Source: Micromonospora chersina
GTDB lineage: Bacteria; Actinomycetota; Actinomycetes; Mycobacteriales; Micromonosporaceae
Direction of reading: 5' to 3'
Length of the DNA: 64,000 bases
Assembly: GCF_900091475.1 (NCBI RefSeq)
Contig: NZ_FMIB01000002.1
Location: 5,642,001 to 5,706,000, forward strand
In this document: positions 12,484 through 21,071 of the stretch, piece after piece
Numbering within the stretch: position 1 is the first letter of the stretch
How the letters are laid out: each line of letters begins with the position of its first letter
Notes under the pieces: model-generated
Database searches by the model: none
What the model saw: the letters and a program-made list of their open reading frames with translations, nothing else
What the model was told of the DNA's origin: nothing
Position numbers and translations under genes: made by a program

Positions 12484-13494
12484 TCACGCGGTCCGGTCCA
12501 CGGGCTCGCCGGAGAGCAGGCCCAGCAGCGCGGCGCCGGTCGGCTCCAGCCCGTAGAGCACCCGCCGGCCGACCCGCCGGCGGTGCACCACCCCGGCGGC
12601 GAGCAGCGCGGACAGGTGCTCCGAGACGGTGCTCGGCGCCAGCCCGAGGGCGGCGGCCAGGCCGGCGGTGGTGGCCGGGCGGCCCAGTGCCCGCAGCACC
12701 GTGGCGCGGCCCCGGCCGAGCAGCAGCGCCAGGCGGTCGGTCACCGGGTCCGGTTGCCCGGCCGGCCCGGCGGCCAGCAGCGCCGCGCCCCGGGCCGGGT
12801 AGGAGACCGCCACCACGTTCGGGTGGTCGGTGGAGCAGGCCAGCCCGCCGCCGGAGAAGATCAGCGGAATGAGCAGCAGCCGCTGGTCGGCGGCACGGAC
12901 CTCCTGCTCCCACGGCTTCACCACGGTCAGCACCGGCCGCTCCCACCGGGCCTGCTCGTGCAGGTCGGCCAGGAGCGCGTCCGGCCCGTCGGCGGCCAGC
13001 GCCCGCGCCCGGTGCAGCACCTCCTCGTCCAGCGCCGCCCGCATCGCCGGCCACCAGGGCGCGAGCGCCGCCTCCCACCAGCCGAGCAGGTCGTCGGCGA
13101 CCCGGTCGAGGGCGGCGCGCGGGTCGGTCGCGTACGGGCGCAGCCAGTCCGGGACACCGTCCGGCCAGTGCCGGGCGAGCTGCTCGGCGACCAGTTCCGC
13201 CGGGGTGTCGCGCAGCGCGGCGGTCTCCTCGGCCAGGGTCGGCGCGGCGGTGGGCGGGATCGGGCTGAGGAAGTCCGGCATGTTCGCCCCGGCGTCCAGG
13301 TAGACCCGCAGCGGCGCCGACTCGGGCAGCCCGGCCAGCACCCGGCGGGCCTGCCGCGCCCAGTCGGTGTAGGGCCAGGGCAGCTCGTCGGGGTTGCGGT
13401 GCAGCAGCCAGAAGCCGGCCTGGATCTCCCACAGCGGACTGACCGCGATCCGGGTGTGGGCCACGGTCCTGTCGTCCAGATGGATCCGGATCAC
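12484..13494 (-). CDS. ArsR-like winged-helix regulator with DUF5937 N-terminal region
   Basis: 336 aa. A ~240-residue N-terminal region of the type called DUF5937 is followed by a winged HTH (about 255-330): TVLRALGRPATTAGLAAALG, then the recognition helix APSTVSEHLSALLAAG and the wing RRVGRRVLYGL. Such proteins are DNA-binding repressors or activators; the large N-terminal part probably senses a ligand, which cannot be named. GTG start with TAGCCT 6 nt upstream (leaderless pattern). Divergent from phoD, so it could regulate that gene, but this is only positional. Confidence 0.82.
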   Translation of the reverse strand: MIRIHLDDRTVAHTRIAVSPLWEIQAGFWLLHRNPDELPWPYTDWARQARRVLAGLPESAPLRVYLDAGANMPDFLSPIPPTAAPTLAEETAALRDTPAELVAEQLARHWPDGVPDWLRPYATDPRAALDRVADDLLGWWEAALAPWWPAMRAALDEEVLHRARALAADGPDALLADLHEQARWERPVLTVVKPWEQEVRAADQRLLLIPLIFSGGGLACSTDHPNVVAVSYPARGAALLAAGPAGQPDPVTDRLALLLGRGRATVLRALGRPATTAGLAAALGLAPSTVSEHLSALLAAGVVHRRRVGRRVLYGLEPTGAALLGLLSGEPVDRTA

Positions 13495-13625
13495 GCCGCG
13501 AGGCTACCGGTACCGGTGTGGCGGGTGTGGACAGCCGCCGTTGAGGTGCTGGCCACCTCGGGCGGCACCCGCCGTCATGTCCGGCCGGTAGACCGGGCTG
13601 GCGGACTTCTGAACCGGGAGGATCC

Positions 13626-15182
13626 ATGACACAACTCGACCGACGTACGCTGCTGCGCGCCGGCCTGGTGGCCGGGGCCGGCGTCGCCGGCGGCGCGGTG
13701 CTCGGCGCGCCCGGCGCGCTCGCCGCCCCCGCCTGGCGGCCGGCCGGGCGGCCGCTGCTCACCCACGGCGTGCAGAGCGGCGACGTGACCGCCGACTCGG
13801 CGCTGGTCTGGACCCGCGCGGACCGGCCCGGCCGCATGCTTGTGGAGTTGAGCCGCCGGCCCGACCTGCGCGGGGCGCGCGTGGTGCGCGGGCCGGTGCT
13901 CGACCCGGGCGGCGACTTCACCGGCCGGGTCCGGTTGCGCGGGCTGCCGGCCGGCGAGCGGCTCCACTACCGGGTCCGGGTGGAGAGCCTGGACCGGCCC
14001 GGCCTGTGCAGCGAGCCGCTGGCCGGCTCGTTCGCCACCGCGCCGGGGCGGCACAAGCGCCGGGACGTGCGGTTCGTCTGGACCGGCGACATCGTGGGGC
14101 AGGGCTGGGGGATCAGCCCGGACTTCGACGGCCTGGCCATCTTCCGGTCGATGCGCGAGCGCCGCCCCGACTTCTTCCTGTGCAGCGGCGACACCGTGTA
14201 CGCGGACGGCCCGCTCACCGAGACCGTCACGCTGCCCGACGGCCGGATCTGGCGCAACCTGGTCACCCCGGAGAAGAGCAAGGTCGCCGAGACCCTGGCC
14301 GAGTACCGGGGGCAGTTCGCGTACAACCTGCTCGACGAGCACCTGCGGGCGTTCGCCGCGGAGGTGCCGCAGGTGAACCAGTGGGACGACCACGAGGTGC
14401 TGAACAACTGGTACCCGGGGGAGATCCTCGTCGACGACGGGTACGCCGAGAAGCGGGTGGACGTGCTCGCCGCGCGGGCCCGGCAGGCGTTCCACGAGTG
14501 GCTGCCGGTCGCCGCCGACGGCCCGCTCTACCGCAGGCTGTCGTACGGGCCGCTGCTGGACGTCTTCGTCCTCGACATGCGCACCTACAAGGACCCGAAC
14601 GACGGCAACACGTACGCCGACCCGGGCCGCGGCCTGCTCGGGCGGGAGCAGCGGGAGTGGCTGGTCCGCGAGCTGACCCGGTCGACGGCGACCTGGAAGG
14701 TGATCGCCAACGACCTGCCGGTCGGCCTCGTGGTGCCGGACGGCCCCGGCGCGCAGGAGGGTGTGGCGCAGGGCGACCCGGGCGCGCCGGCCGGCCGCGA
14801 GCGGGAGTTCGCCGAGGTGCTGCGTGCCGTGCACCGGGCCGGGGTGACCGGGCTCGTCTTCCTCACCGCCGACGTGCACTACACCGCGGCCCACCACTAC
14901 GACCCGGCCCGGGCGGCGTTCGGCGAGTTCACCCCGTTCTGGGAGTTCGTCTCCGGCCCGGCCCACGCCGGCGCCTTCGGCCCGAACGCCCTGGACGGCA
15001 CCTTCGGCCCGCGGGCCGTCTTCGTCCACGCACCGCCCCGCGCCAACACCTCCCCGGCGGAGGGCTTCCAGCACTTCGGCGAGGTGGAGATCGACGGCGA
15101 GACGGCCGCCCTGACGGTGAACCTCCGCGACCGGTCGGGCGCCTCCCTCTGGACCACCACCCTCCCGGCCCCCACCCGCTGA
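13626..15182 (+). CDS. phoD: alkaline phosphatase D, Tat-exported
   Basis: 518 aa. Extracytoplasmic phosphodiesterase/monoesterase that frees phosphate from organic esters. N-terminal twin-arginine signal (RRTLLRAG at 6-13, hydrophobic stretch, Ala-rich cleavage site near 35). PhoD N-terminal domain (THGVQSGDVTADSALVWTR), then metal-binding motifs FVWTGDI, SGDTVYADGPL, WDDHEVLNNW and TADVHYTAAHHY. PhoD enzymes use Fe3+ and Ca2+ and are often phosphate-starvation induced, but no clear PHO box was seen. Start is the ATG with GGGAGG about 5-10 nt upstream. Confidence 0.93.
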   Translation: MTQLDRRTLLRAGLVAGAGVAGGAVLGAPGALAAPAWRPAGRPLLTHGVQSGDVTADSALVWTRADRPGRMLVELSRRPDLRGARVVRGPVLDPGGDFTGRVRLRGLPAGERLHYRVRVESLDRPGLCSEPLAGSFATAPGRHKRRDVRFVWTGDIVGQGWGISPDFDGLAIFRSMRERRPDFFLCSGDTVYADGPLTETVTLPDGRIWRNLVTPEKSKVAETLAEYRGQFAYNLLDEHLRAFAAEVPQVNQWDDHEVLNNWYPGEILVDDGYAEKRVDVLAARARQAFHEWLPVAADGPLYRRLSYGPLLDVFVLDMRTYKDPNDGNTYADPGRGLLGREQREWLVRELTRSTATWKVIANDLPVGLVVPDGPGAQEGVAQGDPGAPAGREREFAEVLRAVHRAGVTGLVFLTADVHYTAAHHYDPARAAFGEFTPFWEFVSGPAHAGAFGPNALDGTFGPRAVFVHAPPRANTSPAEGFQHFGEVEIDGETAALTVNLRDRSGASLWTTTLPAPTR

Positions 15183-15190
15183 CCCGCGTC

Positions 15191-15245
15191 GATCATGAGG
15201 TTGGCGGCGACGACGATCTCGGATGCCGCCGTCAACCTCATGATC
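15191..15245. repeat. intergenic palindrome, copy 1 (GATCATGAGGTT family)
   Basis: An 18-bp inverted repeat (15191-15208 with 15228-15245, one G-T wobble) around a 19-nt loop, starting GATCATGAGGTT and ending AACCTCATGATC. Just after phoD it could act as a terminator. The same outer sequence recurs at 22931-22984 between divergent genes, where a terminator makes less sense, so it looks like a dispersed element. Confidence 0.75.
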
Positions 15246-15291
15246 ACCGGGGCGGGGCGATACTCGGAGGCGGGACGGGCGGTGGGTCGAG

Positions 15292-15531
15292 TACGCTTGT
15301 GGGCACACAGGCGACGACCCGGCCATCACCGGCGAGCCTCCGGAAGAACGGCCGGGTGACCGGCTCAGTAGAACCGGACGGGACGGCCCGTCACAGCCGA
15401 CAACGAGCGGGCGGTCGCACCTTGACCGCCAAGCGGGGTGGTACCGCGGGCCACCCGGGGGCGCCGACACGGCCAACCCGGAGAAGCTCGTCCTCGCAGA
15501 CCCACCGACGAGTGAGCTGCGCGAGGAGAGC
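15292..15531 (+). promoter_or_regulatory. T-box leader of ileS (RBS-sequestering)
   Basis: TACGCT at 15292-15297 is a likely -10. The leader then has a short Stem I with an ATC (isoleucine) specifier at 15325-15327, and the T-box core GGGGTGGTACCGCGG near 15434-15449. TGGT at 15439-15442 matches the ACCA end of uncharged tRNA-Ile. Downstream, TCCTCGC (15491-15497) can pair with GCGAGGA (15521-15527), which holds the ileS ribosome binding site. Low charged tRNA-Ile should therefore open the RBS: translational control, as described for actinobacterial ileS T-boxes. Confidence 0.9.
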
Positions 15532-15539
15532 GACCCCCG

Positions 15540-18500
15540 ATGGCCTATCCGTTGCACGACCCGACCGCCGGCGGCGTCCCGGCGAGCCCGGACCTGCCCG
15601 CGGTCGAGCGCCGGGTCCTGGAGCACTGGACGGCCGACAAGACCTTCGAGGCGTCGGTCGAGGCCCGCCCCGCCGGGCAGGACGGCAAGAACGAGTACGT
15701 CTTCTACGACGGCCCGCCCTTCGCCAACGGCCTGCCGCACTACGGCCACCTCTTCACCGGCTACGTCAAGGACGTGGTGCCGCGCTACCAGACCATGCGC
15801 GGCCGGCACGTCGAGCGCCGGTTCGGCTGGGACTGCCACGGCCTGCCCGCCGAGGTGGTGGCCGAGAAGCAGCTCGGCATCACCACCAAGGCGGAGATCC
15901 TCGACCTCGGCGTGGCCCGGTTCAACGAGGCCTGCCGCACCTCGGTGCTGGAGTTCACCCAGGACTGGGAGCGGTACGTCACCCGGCAGGCCCGCTGGGT
16001 CGACTTCGCCAACGACTACAAGACGCTCGACCTGGACTACATGGAAAGCGTCATGTGGGCCTTCCGGACCCTGCACGACAAGGGCCTGGTCTACGAGGGC
16101 TTCCGGGTGCTGGCGTACTGCTGGCGGTGCGAGACCCCGCTGTCGAACACCGAGACCCGGATGGACGACGTCTACAAGGACCGGCACGACCCCACGCTGA
16201 CCGTGTGGTTCGAGCTGACCGCGGACGAGTCGGCCCCCGAGCCGGTGCGCGGCCCGGTGCGGCTCGGCGTCTGGACCACCACGCCGTGGACGCTGCCGTC
16301 GAACCTGGCGCTCGCCGTCGGCCCCGACATCGAGTACGCCGTGCTGGAGCGCGACGGGCAGCGGTTCGTGGTCGGCGCGGCGCGGCTGGGCGCGTACGCC
16401 AAGGAACTGGAGGGCTACGAGCAGGTCGGCACCGTGTACGGTCGCGACCTGGTCGGGCGCCGCTACACCCCGCTCTACGACTTCCTCGTCGAGCACGCCG
16501 GCGAGAACGCCTACCAGGTGCTCGGCGCGGAGTTCGTCACCACCGAGGACGGCACGGGGATCGTCCACCTGGCCCCGGCCTTCGGTGAGGACGACCAGAA
16601 CACCTGCAACGCGGCCGGCATCCCGACCGTCGTGACGGTCGACGACCACACCCGGTTCACCGGGCTGGTCCCGCCGTACCAGGGCGAGCAGGTCTTCGAC
16701 GTGAACAAGCCGGTGATCCGGGAGCTGAAGGAGCGGGGGGTGGTGCTGCGGCAGGACACCTACACCCACTCCTACCCGCACTGCTGGCGCTGCGACACGC
16801 CGCTGGTCTACAAGGCGGTCTCCTCCTGGTTCGTGGCGGTCACCCGGTTCAAGGACCGGATGGTCGAGCTGAACCAGCAGATCAACTGGACGCCGGGGCA
16901 CATCAAGGACGGCTCGTTCGGCAAGTGGCTGGCCAACGCCCGGGACTGGTCGATCAGCCGGAACCGGTTCTGGGGCTCGCCGATCCCGGTGTGGAAGTCC
17001 GACGACCCGAACTACCCGCGGGTCGACGTGTACGGCTCGCTGGACGAGCTGGAGCGGGACTTCGGCGTACGCCTGACCGACCTGCACCGGCCGGCGGTGG
17101 ACGACCTCGTCCGCCCCAACCCGGACGACCCGACCGGGAAGTCGATGATGCGCCGGGTGCCCGAGGTGCTGGACTGCTGGTTCGAGTCCGGCTCGATGCC
17201 GTTCGCCCAGGTGCACTACCCGTTCGAGAACCGCGAGTGGTTCGAGCACCACTACCCGGGCGACTTCATCGTCGAGTACATCGGACAGACGCGCGGCTGG
17301 TTCTACACCATGCACGTGCTGGCCACCGCGCTGTTCGACCGGCCGGCGTTCCGCAACTGCCTGAGCCACGGCATCCTGCTCGGCTCGGACGGGCGCAAGA
17401 TGTCCAAGAGCCTGCGCAACTACCCGGACGTCTACCACGTGTTCGACTCGTACGGGTCGGACGCGATGCGCTGGATGCTGATGTCCTCACCGGTGCTGCG
17501 CGGCGGTGACATGGCGGTCACCGAGACGCTCATCCGGGACGCCGTGCGGCAGGTGCTGCTGCCGCTCTGGAACGTCTGGTACTTCTTCTCGCTCTACGCC
17601 AACGCGGACGGGTACACCGCGAAGCGGCGGACCGACTCGACGCACCTGCTCGACCGGTACGTGCTGGCGAAGACGAACGAGCTGGTGTCGACGGTCCAGG
17701 GGCAGTTCGACGCGTACGACATCTCGGGCGCCTGCGCCACCGTCCGGTCCTACCTGGACGCGCTGACCAACTGGTACGTGCGCCGGTCCCGGGACCGGTT
17801 CTGGGCGGGCGACGCGGACGCGTTCGACACGCTGTGGACGGTGCTGGAGACGCTCTGCCGGGTGGTGGCGCCGCTGGCGCCGCTGACCGCGGAGGAGATC
17901 TGGCGCGGCCTCACCGGCGAGCGGTCGGTGCACCTGACCGACTGGCCGTCGGCGGAGGAGTTCCCGGCCGACCACGACCTCGTGGCCGCCATGGACAACG
18001 TCCGGGCAGTCGCCTCGGCGGCCCTGTCGCTGCGCAAGGCCAAGGGGCTGCGGGTCCGGTTGCCGCTGTCGAAGCTGACCGTGGCCTCCCCGGTCGCGGC
18101 CCAGCTGCGGCCCTTCGCCGACCTGGTCGCCGACGAGGTCAACGTGAAGGCGGTGGAGATCACCGACGAGGTGTCCGCGTACTGCCAGCAGGTGCTGACC
18201 GTGGTGCCCCGGGCGCTCGGCCCGCGGGTCGGCAAGTCGGTCCAGCAGGTGATCAAGGCGGTCAAGGCGGGCGAGTGGGAGCTTGTCGACGGCGCCCCGG
18301 TCGCCGCCGGGATCACCCTGGCCGAGGGCGAGTACGAGCTGCGCCTCGTCGCGGCCGACGCCGAGCACTCCGCGCCGCTGCCCGGCGGCGAGGGCGTCGT
18401 CGTGCTGGACACCGAGGTCACCCCGGAACTGGCCGCCGAGGGGCTGGCCCGGGACGTGGTCCGCGTGGTGCAGCAGGCCCGCCGGGACGCCGACCTCGAC

Positions 18501-18686
18501 GTCTCGGACCGGATCGTGGTGGCCGTCTCCGCCTCGGAGGAGGTCCGCGCGGCGGTCGCCGCGTACACCGACTTCGTGGCCCGGGAGGTCCTGGCCGACA
18601 CTGTCGACTTCGCGGAGGGCGTCGACGGCTTCGCCGGCGAGGTCGGCGAGGGCGAGCGGGTGACGGTGGCCGTCCGGCGGGTATGA
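15540..18686 (+). CDS. ileS: isoleucine--tRNA ligase
   Basis: 1048 aa, class Ia synthetase charging tRNA-Ile. HIGH-type motif HYGH at 67-70 ([12 protein letters not shown]), KMSKS at 620-624 ([13 protein letters not shown]), two CWRC motifs ([16 protein letters not shown]), an editing domain between ~195 and 400 and an anticodon-binding domain. The GLPHYGH form and the length point to the eukaryote-like (type 2) IleRS group, which in some bacteria is less sensitive to mupirocin; sensitivity here is not known. ATG start with GAGGAGAG 11 nt upstream, inside the T-box switch. Confidence 0.97.
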   Translation: MAYPLHDPTAGGVPASPDLPAVERRVLEHWTADKTFEASVEARPAGQDGKNEYVFYDGPPFANGLPHYGHLFTGYVKDVVPRYQTMRGRHVERRFGWDCHGLPAEVVAEKQLGITTKAEILDLGVARFNEACRTSVLEFTQDWERYVTRQARWVDFANDYKTLDLDYMESVMWAFRTLHDKGLVYEGFRVLAYCWRCETPLSNTETRMDDVYKDRHDPTLTVWFELTADESAPEPVRGPVRLGVWTTTPWTLPSNLALAVGPDIEYAVLERDGQRFVVGAARLGAYAKELEGYEQVGTVYGRDLVGRRYTPLYDFLVEHAGENAYQVLGAEFVTTEDGTGIVHLAPAFGEDDQNTCNAAGIPTVVTVDDHTRFTGLVPPYQGEQVFDVNKPVIRELKERGVVLRQDTYTHSYPHCWRCDTPLVYKAVSSWFVAVTRFKDRMVELNQQINWTPGHIKDGSFGKWLANARDWSISRNRFWGSPIPVWKSDDPNYPRVDVYGSLDELERDFGVRLTDLHRPAVDDLVRPNPDDPTGKSMMRRVPEVLDCWFESGSMPFAQVHYPFENREWFEHHYPGDFIVEYIGQTRGWFYTMHVLATALFDRPAFRNCLSHGILLGSDGRKMSKSLRNYPDVYHVFDSYGSDAMRWMLMSSPVLRGGDMAVTETLIRDAVRQVLLPLWNVWYFFSLYANADGYTAKRRTDSTHLLDRYVLAKTNELVSTVQGQFDAYDISGACATVRSYLDALTNWYVRRSRDRFWAGDADAFDTLWTVLETLCRVVAPLAPLTAEEIWRGLTGERSVHLTDWPSAEEFPADHDLVAAMDNVRAVASAALSLRKAKGLRVRLPLSKLTVASPVAAQLRPFADLVADEVNVKAVEITDEVSAYCQQVLTVVPRALGPRVGKSVQQVIKAVKAGEWELVDGAPVAAGITLAEGEYELRLVAADAEHSAPLPGGEGVVVLDTEVTPELAAEGLARDVVRVVQQARRDADLDVSDRIVVAVSASEEVRAAVAAYTDFVAREVLADTVDFAEGVDGFAGEVGEGERVTVAVRRV

Positions 18687-18698
18687 CATCCGGATGGC

Positions 18699-18728
18699 GG
18701 GTCCGGCGGCGTCCGCGCCGCCGGACCC
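18699..18728 (+). terminator. ileS terminator
   Basis: Perfect 13-bp stem GGGTCCGGCGGCG/CGCCGCCGGACCC with a TCCG tetraloop, 13 nt past the ileS stop. No T run. Confidence 0.8.
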
Positions 18729-18819
18729 ACCCCGCGGACGCCTGACCACCCGATCCGCCGGATGCCGACCCGTCCGCTACCGTGACAGCGCCTGTTCACG
18801 TACGACCGCCGGAGGACCC

Positions 18820-19509
18820 GTGCCCCTGCTCTACACCATCGGCAAGCTCACCGTGGCGCCCACGCTGCGGTTGGCCTTCCGTCCGCACGTGGAGGGGTTG
18901 GAGCACATCCCGGCGACCGGCGGCGCGATCTTCGCGGGCAACCATCTCTCGGTGGCCGACGAACTGCTGCTCGGCACGGTGGTGCCCCGGCACCTGGCCT
19001 TCTGGGCCAAGTCGGAGTACTTCAAGGGCACCGGCGTGAAGGGCGCGTTCTCCAAGTTCGTGCTCACCGGGCTGGGCGCCATCCCGGTCGAGCGGGCCGG
19101 CGGCCGGGCGGCGCTGTCCGCGTTCGACGCCGCCATCCCGGTGCTCAAGGCCGGCGACCTGGTGGCCGTCTACCCCGAGGGCACCCGCTCGCCCGACGGC
19201 CGGCTCTACCGGGGGCGCACCGGCGCCGCGCGGCTGGCCGTGGCGGCCGGCGTGCCGATCATCCCGGTGGGCGTGACCGGCACCGACAAGGCGCAGCCCA
19301 TCGGCACGCGGGTGCCGCGGCCCGGCCGGGCGCAGATCACCATCCGGTTCGGCAAGCCGCTGGACTTCACCGGCCGGTCGGACGACCGCACGTCGCTGCG
19401 GGAGATGACCGACGAGCTGATGGCCGAGATCCAGAAGCTCACCGGCCAGGAGTACGTGCCGCGCTACGCGCCGAAGCGCGCCGAGCCCACCGCCGACCCG
19501 ACCGCCTGA
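18820..19509 (+). CDS. 1-acylglycerol-3-phosphate O-acyltransferase family protein
   Basis: 229 aa, PlsC/LPLAT fold. Transfers an acyl chain to lysophosphatidate or a similar acceptor at the inner membrane. Catalytic NHxxxxD box (NHLSVADE, about 45-52), the second block around GAIPVERAGGR, EGTRSPDGRLYRG and a final VGVTGTD. GTG start chosen from GGAGGA 3 nt before it; TACCGT at 18778-18783 may be the promoter. Acceptor specificity cannot be read from sequence. Confidence 0.88.
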   Translation: MPLLYTIGKLTVAPTLRLAFRPHVEGLEHIPATGGAIFAGNHLSVADELLLGTVVPRHLAFWAKSEYFKGTGVKGAFSKFVLTGLGAIPVERAGGRAALSAFDAAIPVLKAGDLVAVYPEGTRSPDGRLYRGRTGAARLAVAAGVPIIPVGVTGTDKAQPIGTRVPRPGRAQITIRFGKPLDFTGRSDDRTSLREMTDELMAEIQKLTGQEYVPRYAPKRAEPTADPTA

Positions 19510-19513
19510 GGCG

Positions 19514-20983
19514 TCACGGCGGGTCGCTGCCGCGCCGCTTCTCCTGGGCCACCACCGCGTCCAGGTCGCTGAGGCGGCTCAGCTGCTTCATGGTCCGCGC
19601 CATCCGCGCGTTCGCCGGGATCCGGCTGCGGTTCCGGGCCAGGAACGCCCAGTAGCCGGCGGTGAACGGGCAGGCGTCCTCACCGAGGCGCTGGCGCGGG
19701 TCGTAGCGGCAGCCGCCGCAGTAGTCGCTCATCCGGTTGATGTACGCGCCCCCGGCCACGTACGGCTTGGTGGTCATCCGGCCCAGGTCGGCGTACTGGC
19801 TCATGCCGACCACGTTGCCGGTCATCACCCACTCGTAGCCGTCCACGAACCGGGTGTGGAACCACTCGACCAGCTCCGCCGGGCGCCAGCCGCGCTGGAG
19901 GGCGTAGTTGCCGAGCACCATGAGCCGCGGGATGTGGTGCACCCAGGCCCGGTCGCGGACGCCGGTGAGCACGTCGGCGAGGCAGCGCGCGCCGACCGCG
20001 TCCGCGTCCAGGTCGCGCCACCAGTCCGGCAGGGAACGGCGGGCGCCCAGCTCGTTGCTGTCCCCCCAGCCCTTCCCGAAGTACCAGTAGGTGTGCCAGA
20101 TGTAGTCCCGCCAGCCCATCACCTGCCGGACGAAGCCCTCCACGGCGGCCAGCGGCGCGCCCTGCCGCCGGTACGTCCGCTCGGCGCCCCGGACCGCCTC
20201 CACCGGGTCCAGCAGGCCCAGGTTGAACGAGGACGACAGCAGGCTGTGCGCCAGCCACGGGTCGGTGGAGAGCATGGCGTCCTCGTACCGGCCGAACGCG
20301 GCGAGCCGGTGCTTCAGGAAGTGCCGCAGCCGGGCCGTGGCCTCCCCGGCAGTGGCAGGGAAGCGGCGCGGCCCGTCCCGCCCGGTGAACCGGATGCCCT
20401 CCCGCGCCCAGCGGTCCAGGTCGGCCCGGACCTCCGCGTCGATGTCGTCCTCCTTCGGCATCGGCGGGGCCGGCACGCCGAGCCGGCCGTCCTTCGGCGG
20501 CGGCTCGCGGTTCTCCGTGTCGAAGCTCCACCGGCCGCCGGCCGGCTCGCGGCCGTCCATCAGCACCCCGTGGTGCTCCCGGGCGAACCGGTAGAACGCC
20601 TCCATGCGCAGCGCGCCCCGCCGGCCGTCCGCCCAGTCGGCGAAGTCCTCCAGGCTGGTCACGTGGCCCCGGGCCGGCAGCACGGTCACACCGTCCCGCT
20701 CGCGGACGAACTCCAGCGCCCGCCGCGACGTGGGGTGGCAGACCTCCAGCGGCTCGCGGACCGTCCGCAGCGCCTGCCCGTACGTCTCGCCGCGCAGAAA
20801 GATCGCCTGGTCGCCCAGCTCGGCGGCGCGGTGCCGCAGCGCGGAGAGGATCAGGTGGGCCTTCTGCCGGTGGTAGACGCGGCGCCGGAAGACCGCCTTG
20901 GACTCGATGAGGAGAACCGGCTGCTTCCGCTCGTCGAGGAAGTGCGGCCCCAGCTGGTCAGCGAAGAGCCAACGCCGCGACAT
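19514..20983 (-). CDS. iron-sulfur bacterial cryptochrome/photolyase (FeS-BCP, PhrB-like)
   Basis: 489 aa of the deoxyribodipyrimidine photolyase-related class. Uses light and FAD to repair pyrimidine dimers, with (6-4) repair known for PhrB. Four cysteines at 334, 422, 425 and 438 match the spacing of the PhrB [4Fe-4S] ligands (350, 438, 441, 454) exactly. N-terminal Rossmann domain starts RRWLFADQLGPHF; the FAD region includes GWRDYIWHTYWYFGKGW. ATG start with a leaderless-type GACAAT 6 nt upstream. Stops 4 bp from the convergent acyltransferase. (6-4) or CPD specificity needs assay. Confidence 0.92.
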   Translation of the reverse strand: MSRRWLFADQLGPHFLDERKQPVLLIESKAVFRRRVYHRQKAHLILSALRHRAAELGDQAIFLRGETYGQALRTVREPLEVCHPTSRRALEFVRERDGVTVLPARGHVTSLEDFADWADGRRGALRMEAFYRFAREHHGVLMDGREPAGGRWSFDTENREPPPKDGRLGVPAPPMPKEDDIDAEVRADLDRWAREGIRFTGRDGPRRFPATAGEATARLRHFLKHRLAAFGRYEDAMLSTDPWLAHSLLSSSFNLGLLDPVEAVRGAERTYRRQGAPLAAVEGFVRQVMGWRDYIWHTYWYFGKGWGDSNELGARRSLPDWWRDLDADAVGARCLADVLTGVRDRAWVHHIPRLMVLGNYALQRGWRPAELVEWFHTRFVDGYEWVMTGNVVGMSQYADLGRMTTKPYVAGGAYINRMSDYCGGCRYDPRQRLGEDACPFTAGYWAFLARNRSRIPANARMARTMKQLSRLSDLDAVVAQEKRRGSDPP

Positions 20984-21071
20984 GTCCTGATTGTCGCCCC
21001 TCGCGCCGATCCGGCCCGGGAGGAAGACGGAACCTTTACGTGTTCGATACGTTGCGAACGGTGACGACGGC

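Noticed and set aside
13575..17438. Very long minus-strand open frame across phoD and ileS
   Set aside because: It is antisense to two clear genes and exists because stop codons are rare in this GC-rich composition; the translation is a low-complexity mix with no domain.
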